Shown here: in pieces, positions 1 through 5,607 of the stretch
Numbering within the stretch: position 1 is the first letter of the stretch
Layout of the letters: each line of letters starts with the position of its first letter
DNA from: Candidatus Atribacteria bacterium
GTDB taxonomy: Bacteria; Atribacterota; Atribacteria; Atribacterales; Caldatribacteriaceae
DNA length: 6,556 nt
Direction: 5' to 3'
Assembly: GCA_029982105.1 (NCBI GenBank)
Contig: JARRCQ010000096.1
Location: 1 to 6,556, forward strand
Translations under genes and position numbers: made by a program
The notes under the pieces: generated by a model
Told to the model about the DNA's origin: nothing
What the model saw: the letters and a program-made list of their open reading frames with translations, nothing else
Databases searched by the model: none

Positions 1-36
1 TTTTTGTCTTTTATGTCTTTTTAGTTTTTCGGGGGG

Positions 37-65
37 TTATAAGGGGGGGCGAAGCCCCCATTATA
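37..65. repeat. GC-rich hairpin, GGGGGC/GCCCCC stem
   Basis: GGGGGC at 45-50 pairs with GCCCCC at 54-59 across a 3-base GAA loop. The outer arms TATAA (38-42) and TTATA (61-65) extend the pairing around a small bulge made by two extra G on one side and one A on the other. Neither strand has a U-tract directly after the stem, so it is not a canonical intrinsic terminator. It may belong to the repeat cluster next to it or be a remnant of a 3' end. Role unknown. Confidence 0.5.
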
Positions 66-66
66 G

Positions 67-177
67 TCTGGATTCCTGATAGAGACATTCAGGAATGACG
101 GACAACGGGATGATAGAGACATTCAGGGAATCCACCCCCCCGCCGTCATTCCCGAAATCTTTAATCGGGAATCCAGA
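67..177. repeat. Composite REP-like palindromic repeat, three units
   Basis: The element is bounded by the inverted ends TCTGGATTCC (67-76) and GGAATCCAGA (168-177). An inner inverted pair is GGAATGACGG (92-101) and CCGTCATTCC (143-152). The left unit folds ATTCCTGA (72-79) onto TCAGGAAT (89-96) with a 9-base loop. The right unit, in opposite orientation, folds ATTCCCGA (148-155) onto TCGGGAAT (165-172), also with a 9-base loop. A 17-base word, TGATAGAGACATTCAGG, occurs at 77-93 and again at 111-127 (34-base offset), so a third, partial unit sits in the middle. This resembles REP or small MITE-type intergenic repeats. No transposase gene or target-site duplication is seen. Confidence 0.75.
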
Positions 178-257
178 GGCTTTTACCAAGAGAGGGTGGT
201 TTAACAAGGCTGTGCCAAATGGCGTTATTGAAAGAGAGTGAGGAGGGTATAGAGAGT

Positions 258-292
258 AAAAAATCACCCCACCGGTGCGGGTAGTGGGGTGA
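258..292 (-). terminator. Intrinsic terminator of the minus-strand operon
   Basis: TCACCCCAC (264-272) pairs perfectly with GTGGGGTGA (284-292) around an 11-base loop. On the minus strand the stem is followed at once by six T (complement of A258-263). It lies about 30 bases past the stop codon of the last gene (324-326), where an operon terminator should be. Confidence 0.88.
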
Positions 293-323
293 CTTTCTTA
301 AAAGAGGAATGTAGCTATCTCGG

Positions 324-2984
324 TTAGAACAAAGTCTCTTCTTCTAATAAAATTACTTCTCGCTTTTCCGGTAGAACTCGCCAGAGAGGAAGTTCTCGCT
401 TTTCTCCTGGCTCTAAAGTAAGGGAGATAGTTTTCTCTTCTAAGTAATAATGAGGAGGAAGGGCATCGGCGATATAGAGGTTCCAGTTTTTAGGTAAAAG
501 TTCCGGAAATTGGAAATAACCTTCCCGGTCGGCTACGGCAAAGTAAGTTTCGTCATCGCTTTTGGCTACCACTGTTACTCCACCCCAGCCTCCTTTTTCT
601 ACGAGGGGCGCCTCCTCCTTTTGGAGCAGTCCTTCTTCCTGAGGGCCAAAAAAAGCCACTCTTCCCCGGATAGAGGCGGCTTCTACTACTCCGATATCTA
701 TCTCCTTTTTCTCTCCTTCCTGGATAGAAAAGAGGAGAGGGGTCTTCACCGTGGGAATACGGCCTATTCCCAGAGTTGCCCGATCCACTTCTAAGTAGTA
801 ATCTCCCACCACTAAAGAAGGAAAAATAAATTTCCCCTCTTCATCAGTTACGGCAGGAATGCCATTAGCGCGGAGGATAACTCCCTCTATCCCTTCCTGA
901 GGGTGGAGCTCCTCATAAACTCTTCCCTGCACCGTGCCAATGTTCTTTTTCTTACTGACTGCTATACCCAAGGGAATAGAATAGGTGAGAAATAAATCAG
1001 TAGAGCCATCTTTAAAACTCTCTGAGAAAGTTTGACGGCCAGAGAGCTCGAGCATATTGCCATTAGGCAAAGCGTAAGAAACTCCCAAGGAAAGATAACG
1101 GTAAGGATCATAACCTTCTCGTTCACTCTGGCGGAAGAAAAGCTCCGCCCCTACTTCTTCGCTCACTTGGTATTGAGCATTTATTCCCCAGCTGGAGCGA
1201 GGAACTTCTCCCACCTCGGTAAACCGGCCTACTCCCTGGCTATAGAAAGCTTCCGCATCCCAATCGTCTCGAGAATAAGAAAGAGAAAGCCCCCAGTTAG
1301 CTACGGCTTGCTCTTCCCCTTTTAAGTAATCTTCCTTTTTCCCCCATTCATAATAAAGGCGGGTTCTACAGTCATCCCAGCTATCTCCATAGCTCAGCCG
1401 GATTAAGTCTTCCTGGGAGGAATAATCAGGAGGAAAAAGTAAGTCTTTCCTCTCCCACAGAAGATGAGAAATAGAAAGCTCCCCTCCCATTTTATAAGTT
1501 AAACCCACTTCCTGGGTTTCTCTCGCTGGAGCTGAACTGCGCCTGGTGTCCCGGGAGAGATTCTCTTCTTGCTCAAAATATCTCCCCCACACTTTTAGTT
1601 TATCCTCGGGAGAAAAAGAAAGCCACAGAGAGCGCTGCACCATATCATATACACTCCCGGGAAAATCAGCAGTAGCAGAAAGAAAACTTCCTCCTCCTTC
1701 CCATTTTTCTCCCTCTCCGGAAAATTTTAGTCTCCAGGCTTCCCCCTCGGGTATCCCTTGGGCTACTTCTGCCTCTACTTCTACCTCTCCTAAGTTTCCT
1801 TTCCCCTCTAAGCTCACCATATCTCCCCCTCCGGAAGATAAGTAGTGGAGAGCGAGCCCTTCTTCTTCCTCCTGAGAATAGATAAGAGATAGCGCTCCCA
1901 CTTTTTCTCCATCGCTTCTTTGGAGATAAAATCCCTGAAAAGAGAATTCTTTTTCTTCCAAGAGGTGAATTTCTATCCCTCGTCCATAGGTATGATAGCG
2001 AGTTAAGGGGGAGAGGTAAAAAGAGCGGTCTCCTAAGTATACTCCAGTGGATTCATTTTCGTAGCTTAAGTCATAGGCATATTGGCCAGAGGAGCTTCCT
2101 TCTCTAAAATAAGGGGTGATAAAAGAAAAAGCTACTTTATCTTTTCCTCCTTCTTCTAAAGTCCCTTCTCCGGAGAACTCCACCCCCCATCCTCCTTTTC
2201 CTCCCCTTTCAATTTTTAAAGTAGCTGGCAGGCGGTGGTAGAGATCGGTTTCTCCACTCACCTTTGGGATGATGTCCACCCAGCTCCGACTTTCTTTTTC
2301 TATGGTTTCTCCTTGAGGGCTGGTGGCTTTAGCTTTTAGCTTTACCCAGTGTTTTAAGGAGCGGTTGATTTTAGCCTCGGTTTCCACTTGCACCTGAACC
2401 ACAGTGCTTTCTCCTGGAGATAGAGAAAAGGTAGTTTTATCCACCGAGAGGGGGTATCCATCTGCTGCTTCTCCCTCTAAGGTGAGGTTAAGGGGTACAT
2501 TGCTTTTATTTTGGAGAGAAAAAGTTATCTCGTAGCTCTCTCCCCCCACCACATATGCCGGATAGCGCACCGGGAAAATAGCTATCTCCAAAACGGGCAA
2601 GATAGAAACTTTCACTTTTTCTTCTAAAGTGGTAACCTCTTTTTCTTCCCTCACTCGGTATATAATCTCATAATCACCTGCTGGAGTAGATAAAGGCACT
2701 TGAAAACTCACCAGACGCACTTCTTTCTCTCCCCCGGGGAGAATAAAAGAACCTACCGGGAAAAGGAGAAGCCAGCCGGAGGGGAGCTCCACTTCCTCTT
2801 GAAAGTTTTTCTCTTCCGGGGTGAGGTTAGTGACTAAAAAAGAGAGTGTGGCAGTCTCTTGCGGCAAAAGAGAAGAAGGATAAGTTACCGCCTCTAAGGA
2901 AAAGGGAAGCTCTTCTCCTCCTACCGGGGAAGAAAAGAGCAGTAAATAGAGAAAAAATAAAATCCATTTTCCCTCCTTTTTCAT
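324..2984 (-). CDS. Usher-like outer-membrane protein with NEW3-like and regulatory-like beta domains
   Basis: This 886-residue protein probably sits in the outer membrane and may translocate the small secreted proteins encoded upstream. A signal peptide covers about residues 1-23 (hydrophobic WILFFLYLLLF, likely cleavage VGG|EE). Residues 25-128 and 129-240 look like two Ig-like domains of the NEW3/CARDB kind, with LPGGEKEV and SPGESTV turns and an AGDYEI motif. Residues about 250-678 are alternating polar/hydrophobic strands rich in Tyr, Trp, Phe and Gly, as in a beta-barrel, with a GDRSFYLSPLT motif near 318-328. Residues about 683-767 (VTDEEGKFIFPSL) and 770-865 (DREGYFQFPEL) resemble carboxypeptidase-regulatory-like beta-sandwich domains. 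N-terminal domains, a large barrel and two C-terminal sandwiches parallel the layout and size of chaperone-usher ushers, but I see no definite usher signature. GGAAG at 2993-2997 sits 8 bases before the ATG. It is the last gene of the operon, 18 bases after the chaperone-like gene. The usher role is inference; an outer-membrane scaffold is the alternative. Confidence 0.6.
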   Translation of the reverse strand: MKKEGKWILFFLYLLLFSSPVGGEELPFSLEAVTYPSSLLPQETATLSFLVTNLTPEEKNFQEEVELPSGWLLLFPVGSFILPGGEKEVRLVSFQVPLSTPAGDYEIIYRVREEKEVTTLEEKVKVSILPVLEIAIFPVRYPAYVVGGESYEITFSLQNKSNVPLNLTLEGEAADGYPLSVDKTTFSLSPGESTVVQVQVETEAKINRSLKHWVKLKAKATSPQGETIEKESRSWVDIIPKVSGETDLYHRLPATLKIERGGKGGWGVEFSGEGTLEEGGKDKVAFSFITPYFREGSSSGQYAYDLSYENESTGVYLGDRSFYLSPLTRYHTYGRGIEIHLLEEKEFSFQGFYLQRSDGEKVGALSLIYSQEEEEGLALHYLSSGGGDMVSLEGKGNLGEVEVEAEVAQGIPEGEAWRLKFSGEGEKWEGGGSFLSATADFPGSVYDMVQRSLWLSFSPEDKLKVWGRYFEQEENLSRDTRRSSAPARETQEVGLTYKMGGELSISHLLWERKDLLFPPDYSSQEDLIRLSYGDSWDDCRTRLYYEWGKKEDYLKGEEQAVANWGLSLSYSRDDWDAEAFYSQGVGRFTEVGEVPRSSWGINAQYQVSEEVGAELFFRQSEREGYDPYRYLSLGVSYALPNGNMLELSGRQTFSESFKDGSTDLFLTYSIPLGIAVSKKKNIGTVQGRVYEELHPQEGIEGVILRANGIPAVTDEEGKFIFPSLVVGDYYLEVDRATLGIGRIPTVKTPLLFSIQEGEKKEIDIGVVEAASIRGRVAFFGPQEEGLLQKEEAPLVEKGGWGGVTVVAKSDDETYFAVADREGYFQFPELLPKNWNLYIADALPPHYYLEEKTISLTLEPGEKRELPLWRVLPEKREVILLEEETLF

Positions 2985-3002
2985 TTTTATTTCTTCCTTT
3001 CC

Positions 3003-3803
3003 TTATTGCAAATTCAAACTGTATTGCGCTCCCCAGATATACTGGTCTCCATTGTCGATTACCACTAAAACTTTGTATTTGCCTTTTGAAAGTGCTCCTA
3101 AATTCAAAGTAGCTCGCACCGAAGTCCCGGGGTAGATCCGATACTTTTCTCCTCCTTTTTTCCCCAGAAGCCTTCCTGCTTCATCGTAGATTTCGGCTCT
3201 CACCTCCGGGCGGAGCCAGTGTTCGCCAGTGTTTTCTAAATCTAAAGATAAAATATAATCTTCCCCTTCTCGGCTGAGCTGGCGATCGAGAATCTCTAAC
3301 TCTCTTTTTCCCGAGTCTCCAAGGTGGGTGACTATCTGCACTCCATAGCGCAAAACGGTTTGAATCCCTAACTGGATTTTCCCCTCCTCCGGGGTTATCT
3401 CTTCTGGAGGGGGAGCTTGAGGCTCTATCATCACCATGCTCCAGTATGTCCCGGCTAAATTCTCGGGGGGAACTTCTATCTGGTAGTGGATAGTCGCTTC
3501 TCCTCCCGGGGGCAGGGTAACTTCTGTGGGATAGATAGTAATCCAGGAGGCATTAGAGCGGGGAGTAGAACCTGGCTCTCCATAGACAGTGCGCCCGTCA
3601 GCATAGAAGAGATAATCGGTTTGATAAGCGCGGACGGCCTCCGGAGTTTCTCCACCGTTGTGGAGGGTGATCACTCCTGCTACTTTCTCTCCCGGGGAAA
3701 CTACTACCTCTTCAGTAAGCCCACTAGTAACCGACACGGCATAGGCAACTTGAGGTACAAGAAAAATAGCGATGAGGAGGGCTAAAGCTAATATTTTTTT
3801 CAT
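3003..3803 (-). CDS. PapD-like periplasmic chaperone candidate, two Ig-like domains
   Basis: The product is a 266-residue exported protein. The signal peptide is about residues 1-22 (KKILALALLIAIFLVPQVAYA, cut after AYA). Domain 1, about 23-135, is Ig-like: a VVSPGEKVAGVITLHN strand, then NASWITIYP, then LPPGGEATIHYQI and AGTYWSMVMIEPQ. This order of strands and the aromatic strand followed by a Pro-containing linker recall domain 1 of fimbrial chaperones. Domain 2, about 145-266, is a second all-beta domain (SLDLENTGEHWLRPEV, then YRIYPGTSVRATL). Size, two domains and gene position all fit a pilus chaperone that holds subunits for the neighbouring outer-membrane protein. I cannot place the conserved Arg/Lys pair of classical PapD proteins with confidence. 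DUF916-like surface-protein-binding folds are an alternative. The start codon overlaps the preceding stop (ATGA, 3800-3803), and there is only a weak ribosome site, so translation is probably coupled. Confidence 0.55.
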   Translation of the reverse strand: MKKILALALLIAIFLVPQVAYAVSVTSGLTEEVVVSPGEKVAGVITLHNGGETPEAVRAYQTDYLFYADGRTVYGEPGSTPRSNASWITIYPTEVTLPPGGEATIHYQIEVPPENLAGTYWSMVMIEPQAPPPEEITPEEGKIQLGIQTVLRYGVQIVTHLGDSGKRELEILDRQLSREGEDYILSLDLENTGEHWLRPEVRAEIYDEAGRLLGKKGGEKYRIYPGTSVRATLNLGALSKGKYKVLVVIDNGDQYIWGAQYSLNLQ

Positions 3804-4258
3804 TCTGTATCCACCACCGTATAAGTAATTGTAGTTGAGTAAGTAGCCGGGGGAATCTGCACCGACATCCCGGTTAATTTATACTGGAGAGCGATATTTG
3901 CTGTATCTCCCGCTCCCGAGAAAAAATCGCTATCGGTAGTCGTGATAGCTTGATAATCATCTTCCCCTCTTCGAACATAGAGAACAAAGTTACTGTGCCA
4001 ATTGTAGTCAGTGCGGCTCACCCTTACTTTCCAGGTGTCAGTATCTCCAGTGCAACCAGAGATAGTAAGAAGAGTAGCTCCACTTGCGCTTTCATAACTA
4101 CTTTTTAAATCACTCCCTGCCCCGGATACTAAATCATCTTTATCGATGGTCTCCGACCACCCGCCAGTGGCAGCGATGGAAATAGCCAAAGAAACTCCGG
4201 GGAAAAGGAGAAAAAGAGCTATTAGAAAAACAAAGGTGGTAAAAAATAACTTCCTCAT
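3800..4258 (-). CDS. Small secreted beta protein, minor fibre-subunit candidate
   Basis: This 152-residue protein has a clear signal peptide (residues 1-25, long Phe/Leu core, cut after SLA). The mature part, about 127 residues, is Ser/Thr/Asp/Gly-rich with one Cys (residue 69), so no intramolecular disulfide is possible. Its C-terminal strand pair (GMSVQIPPATYSTTITYTV, about 130-148) has the alternating hydrophobic pattern and 'PPATYSTTITYTV' ending seen in pilin- and coat-type beta-sandwich proteins. It lies between the major-subunit candidate and the chaperone candidate, behind an internal terminator, so it should be made in smaller amounts. This suggests a minor subunit, adaptor or tip. 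Its stop overlaps the chaperone-like start by four bases. I do not recognise a named family. It could instead be an unrelated secreted protein. Confidence 0.6.
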   Translation of the reverse strand: MRKLFFTTFVFLIALFLLFPGVSLAISIAATGGWSETIDKDDLVSGAGSDLKSSYESASGATLLTISGCTGDTDTWKVRVSRTDYNWHSNFVLYVRRGEDDYQAITTTDSDFFSGAGDTANIALQYKLTGMSVQIPPATYSTTITYTVVDTE

Positions 4259-4262
4259 CTTT

Positions 4263-4268
4263 CCTCCT
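4263..4268 (-). promoter_or_regulatory. Strong ribosome site abutting the internal terminator
   Basis: On the minus strand AGGAGG is followed after only 4 bases by the ATG at 4258-4256. It begins two bases after the terminator's T-tract (4276-4270). Only transcripts that read through the hairpin expose this site, so terminator efficiency directly sets expression of the three genes downstream. Confidence 0.75.
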
Positions 4269-4269
4269 T

Positions 4270-4304
4270 AAAAAAAGAGGGGGGGATAATCCCCCCTCTT
4301 TTTT
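4270..4304 (-). terminator. Strong internal terminator between subunit genes
   Basis: A perfect 14-base-pair stem is formed by 4271-4284 (AAAAAAGAGGGGGG) and 4291-4304 (CCCCCCTCTTTTTT) with a 6-base loop. On the minus strand it ends in seven T (4276-4270). The A-run on the other arm makes it symmetrical, so it could also stop plus-strand transcripts, but no plus-strand gene ends here. It starts 6 bases past the stop of the major-subunit candidate. Its place inside an otherwise co-directional gene set points to partial termination and a steep drop in expression after the first subunit. Confidence 0.9.
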
Positions 4305-4309
4305 AGTAA

Positions 4310-4804
4310 TTATGCAGCGTCGGTTAAAGTGAGAGTAACAGTTTTGGTCGCTGATGTTACTACTCCAGCTGCAACCGTAGCCGAAAGAGTATAGGTGATG
4401 CCTAAACCACTTTCTGCTATTTGAGCGATACCAGTTACTAAATCAGCAGCAGTTGCACTAAGAGCCACATCTCCCGCTGACGTACCACCAGCAGTTGGTG
4501 CTGCCAGGTTTACTTCCAAAGTAAGACCTGTGGGCATAGCCGTATCAATGGCTCCAGTTATTTTTTTACTTGTTTCATTAGTAGTAATGGCGTAAGTAGT
4601 GCTATTATCTGTCACGGCATCTGGCTCTGAGCCAGCAGTAGCAGTGCTGACAGTTAAAGCACTAGGGTCTCCACTTACTGAAATCTCGTTTATAGCATCT
4701 ACTTGGTAAGTTACCGTCTGGGTAGCTGTATTCGCTGCCAGAGCTACAGTCCCTAACCCGAAAACTAAAAGAACCGCTAAGGATAAAACTAAATACTTTC
4801 TCAT
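4310..4804 (-). CDS. Small secreted Thr/Ala-rich beta protein, major fibre-subunit candidate
   Basis: From the chosen start the protein has 164 residues: signal peptide 1-23 (MRKYLVLSLAVLLVFGLGTV, cut after ALA) and a mature chain of about 141 residues. The frame is open back to an ATG at 4849, but that start would put a charged 15-residue segment before the signal peptide. The ATG at 4804 has an AGAGG site upstream. The mature protein is very rich in Thr, Ala, Ser and Val, with no Cys or Trp and few charges. It begins with an alternating strand (TQTVTYQVDAI) and ends with one (TKTVTLTLTD). Such composition, with complementary-looking end strands, suits a polymerising beta-sandwich subunit. 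The strong terminator just after it suggests that it is the most abundant product of the operon. No named family is recognised. An S-layer or spore-coat-like surface protein is an alternative. Confidence 0.65.
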   Translation of the reverse strand: MRKYLVLSLAVLLVFGLGTVALAANTATQTVTYQVDAINEISVSGDPSALTVSTATAGSEPDAVTDNSTTYAITTNETSKKITGAIDTAMPTGLTLEVNLAAPTAGGTSAGDVALSATAADLVTGIAQIAESGLGITYTLSATVAAGVVTSATKTVTLTLTDAA

Positions 4805-4813
4805 TGTTTCTCG

Positions 4814-4818
4814 CCTCT
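4814..4818 (-). promoter_or_regulatory. Ribosome site deciding the subunit start at 4804
   Basis: AGAGG on the minus strand lies 9 bases before the ATG at 4804-4802. The two earlier in-frame ATG codons (4849 and 4825) have no purine-rich site in front of them, and they would add a charged tail to the signal peptide. Confidence 0.55.
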
Positions 4819-4879
4819 TTCTCATTTTAATTACAAACCAATTTACCACTAACTAACCCGAAACCTAAAACGCTAGAAC

Positions 4880-5278
4880 TTAGCTGGCCTCACCTCCTAT
4901 TTTGTTAATAGTAGCTAAAAGCTCAGGATAACTTTCCCCTTTCCGGAAAAAAGCCGAAGCTCCTCGCCGGAGCGCCTCCTCTCCCTCTTTACTATCTAAA
5001 CCTAAAACAATAACTGGTATTCCTTGCTCTTGCCAGAAGGAAAGGAGAGCGTAATATCCTTCTTTATTGAACATTCCTATTCCTAAAATTACCACTTCCG
5101 GGGGATTTTTTTGGGTGAGCTGGCGAGCTTCTTCTAAAGAGGTAGTTTTCCCGGTTACTCTTATTCCATTTTGCCGGTTGAGAAGAAAAGCCAGGTTTTC
5201 TAAAAAAAGAGGGTTATCATCGAAGAGAAAGACAGAAACATCTTTAGAAAAAACTTCCCCTCGCCAAGAAAAACCCAT
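4880..5278 (-). CDS. Stand-alone degenerate receiver-domain protein (pseudo-receiver)
   Basis: The 132-residue product is a CheY-like receiver fold with no output domain. The first strand ends in the acidic pair Asp20-Asp21 (FLFDDNPLF). The third strand reads VVILGIGM, where the family has a phosphorylatable Asp; here that place is Gly66 (codon GGA). The switch Thr/Ser after the fourth strand (PVIVL-T in typical members) is Gly93. The conserved Lys is kept (Lys113, in FFRKGE). Classical Asp phosphorylation is therefore unlikely, and the protein probably acts through binding. An ideal AGGAGG (5287-5292) lies 8 bases before the ATG. It is the first gene after the operon promoter and is separated by 75 bases from the subunit gene. 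A regulatory or localising role in fibre production is inferred only from this position. Confidence 0.8.
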   Translation of the reverse strand: MGFSWRGEVFSKDVSVFLFDDNPLFLENLAFLLNRQNGIRVTGKTTSLEEARQLTQKNPPEVVILGIGMFNKEGYYALLSFWQEQGIPVIVLGLDSKEGEEALRRGASAFFRKGESYPELLATINKIGGEAS

Positions 5279-5299
5279 TTTTCTCCCCTCCTTTTTTTC

Positions 5300-5326
5300 A
5301 GTATACCATTTTTTTTTTTTTGTAAA
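5300..5326 (-). promoter_or_regulatory. Sigma70-type promoter of the fibre operon with poly-A spacer
   Basis: On the minus strand TTTACA (5326-5321) is followed by a 15-base spacer and TATACT (5305-5300). TGG just before the -10 makes it an extended -10. A run of 13 A (5321-5309) fills most of the spacer. The spacer is two bases short of the usual 17. The expected transcription start near 5293 leaves a leader of about 15 bases that begins at or next to the AGGAGG ribosome site. Confidence 0.7.
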
Positions 5327-5330
5327 GCCT

Positions 5331-5368
5331 CTCCAAAAAATAAAGGAAAATTATTATTTTCCTTGGAG
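5331..5368. repeat. Interrupted inverted repeat upstream of the fibre promoter
   Basis: AAGGAAAAT (5343-5351) pairs with ATTTTCCTT (5356-5364) over a 4-base loop. CTCC (5331-5334) also pairs with GGAG (5365-5368), with a one-sided bulge at 5335-5342. It ends four bases from the -35 element, a usual place for an activator or repressor site. On the minus strand the stem is followed by TATTTTTT, so a weak terminator shielding the promoter from upstream transcription is the other reading. Confidence 0.5.
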
Positions 5369-5449
5369 ATATGAGGAGAAATTTAGCTATATTTATGAAG
5401 TAAGTTGAGGATGCAAAAGAGTATTCAAGAAACAAGAGAGGAAACTTGG

Positions 5450-5487
5450 TAACTACAACAAGCGATTATCCCAAATTTTTGTAGTTA
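5450..5487. repeat. Nine-base inverted repeat in the divergent region
   Basis: TAACTACAA (5450-5458) and TTGTAGTTA (5479-5487) are perfect inverted copies with a 20-base spacer. Centre-to-centre distance is 29 bases, close to three helical turns, which would suit two binding sites on one DNA face. No U-tract follows the stem. Operator function is speculation. Confidence 0.4.
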
Positions 5488-5565
5488 TTCTGTAATAATA
5501 TCGCCTGGAAAATTCTCAAGAAAATGCCCTTCACATTTTTAGCTCTGCTAAGTCTTTAGAGTAAA

Positions 5566-5574
5566 TGCTATAAT
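5566..5574 (+). promoter_or_regulatory. Extended -10 promoter of the toxin-antitoxin pair
   Basis: TGCTATAAT is a perfect extended -10 element (TGn plus TATAAT at 5569-5574). At the expected -35 position there is only a poor match (TGCTAA, 5546-5551), so the extended -10 would carry recognition. A start near 5581 gives a leader of about 27 bases that includes the GGGAG ribosome site (5597-5601). Confidence 0.65.
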
Positions 5575-5607
5575 AGGTTGGTTAAATAATATAAGTGGGA
5601 GATTAAG

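Larger units (their letters stand above)
1..323. other. Gene-free left flank carrying hairpins and repeats
   Basis: No convincing gene is visible in these 323 bases. The first 30 bases are T-rich with short repeats of a GTCTTTT-like word. Then come a GC-rich hairpin (37-65), a composite REP-like repeat (67-177), an unassigned stretch (178-257) and the terminator of the minus-strand operon (258-292). An open frame antisense to the repeats (61-267, minus) is a by-product of the repeat sequence. In the plus frame, 178-240 reads as a short protein-like tail (AFTKRGWFNKAVPNGVIERE, then stop). It could be the remnant of a lost gene, but I do not recognise it and would not annotate it. Confidence 0.6.
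5279..5607. other. Divergent intergenic region, 329 bases
   Basis: This AT-rich stretch separates the minus-strand fibre operon from the plus-strand toxin-antitoxin pair. It holds a promoter for each side (5300-5326 minus, 5566-5574 plus) and two inverted repeats (5331-5368 and 5450-5487). I see no small gene or recognisable structured RNA in it. Confidence 0.7.

Noticed and set aside
67..177. CRISPR array
   Set aside because: The 17-base direct repeat occurs only twice, units are palindromic and partly inverted, and there are no regular unique spacers.
61..267. Minus-strand open frame of 68 codons
   Set aside because: It runs through the palindromic repeats and the unassigned stretch, has no ribosome site, and overlaps the terminator; its sequence is explained by the repeats.
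510..1845. Plus-strand open frames (510-794, 1032-1325, 1546-1845)
   Set aside because: They are antisense to the 886-residue gene, lack family resemblance and ribosome sites, and have compositions expected of a shadow frame.
2846..3785. Plus-strand open frames (2846-3112, 3486-3785)
   Set aside because: They are antisense to the usher-like and chaperone-like genes, and the first crosses the gene boundary; no independent support.
3791..3803. A7 run at the chaperone start codon as a coding phase-variation tract
   Set aside because: Seven A in ATG-AAA-AAA-ATA is common at signal-peptide starts and short for slippage switching.
4805..4879. A separate promoter for the major-subunit gene
   Set aside because: Only weak -10-like words (TAAAAT, TAATTA) with poor -35 partners are present; not enough to call, although mapping of 5' ends could change this.
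5067..5408. Plus-strand open frame of 113 codons
   Set aside because: It is antisense to the receiver gene and runs through the poly-T/promoter region, where its residues are a Phe run from the homopolymer.
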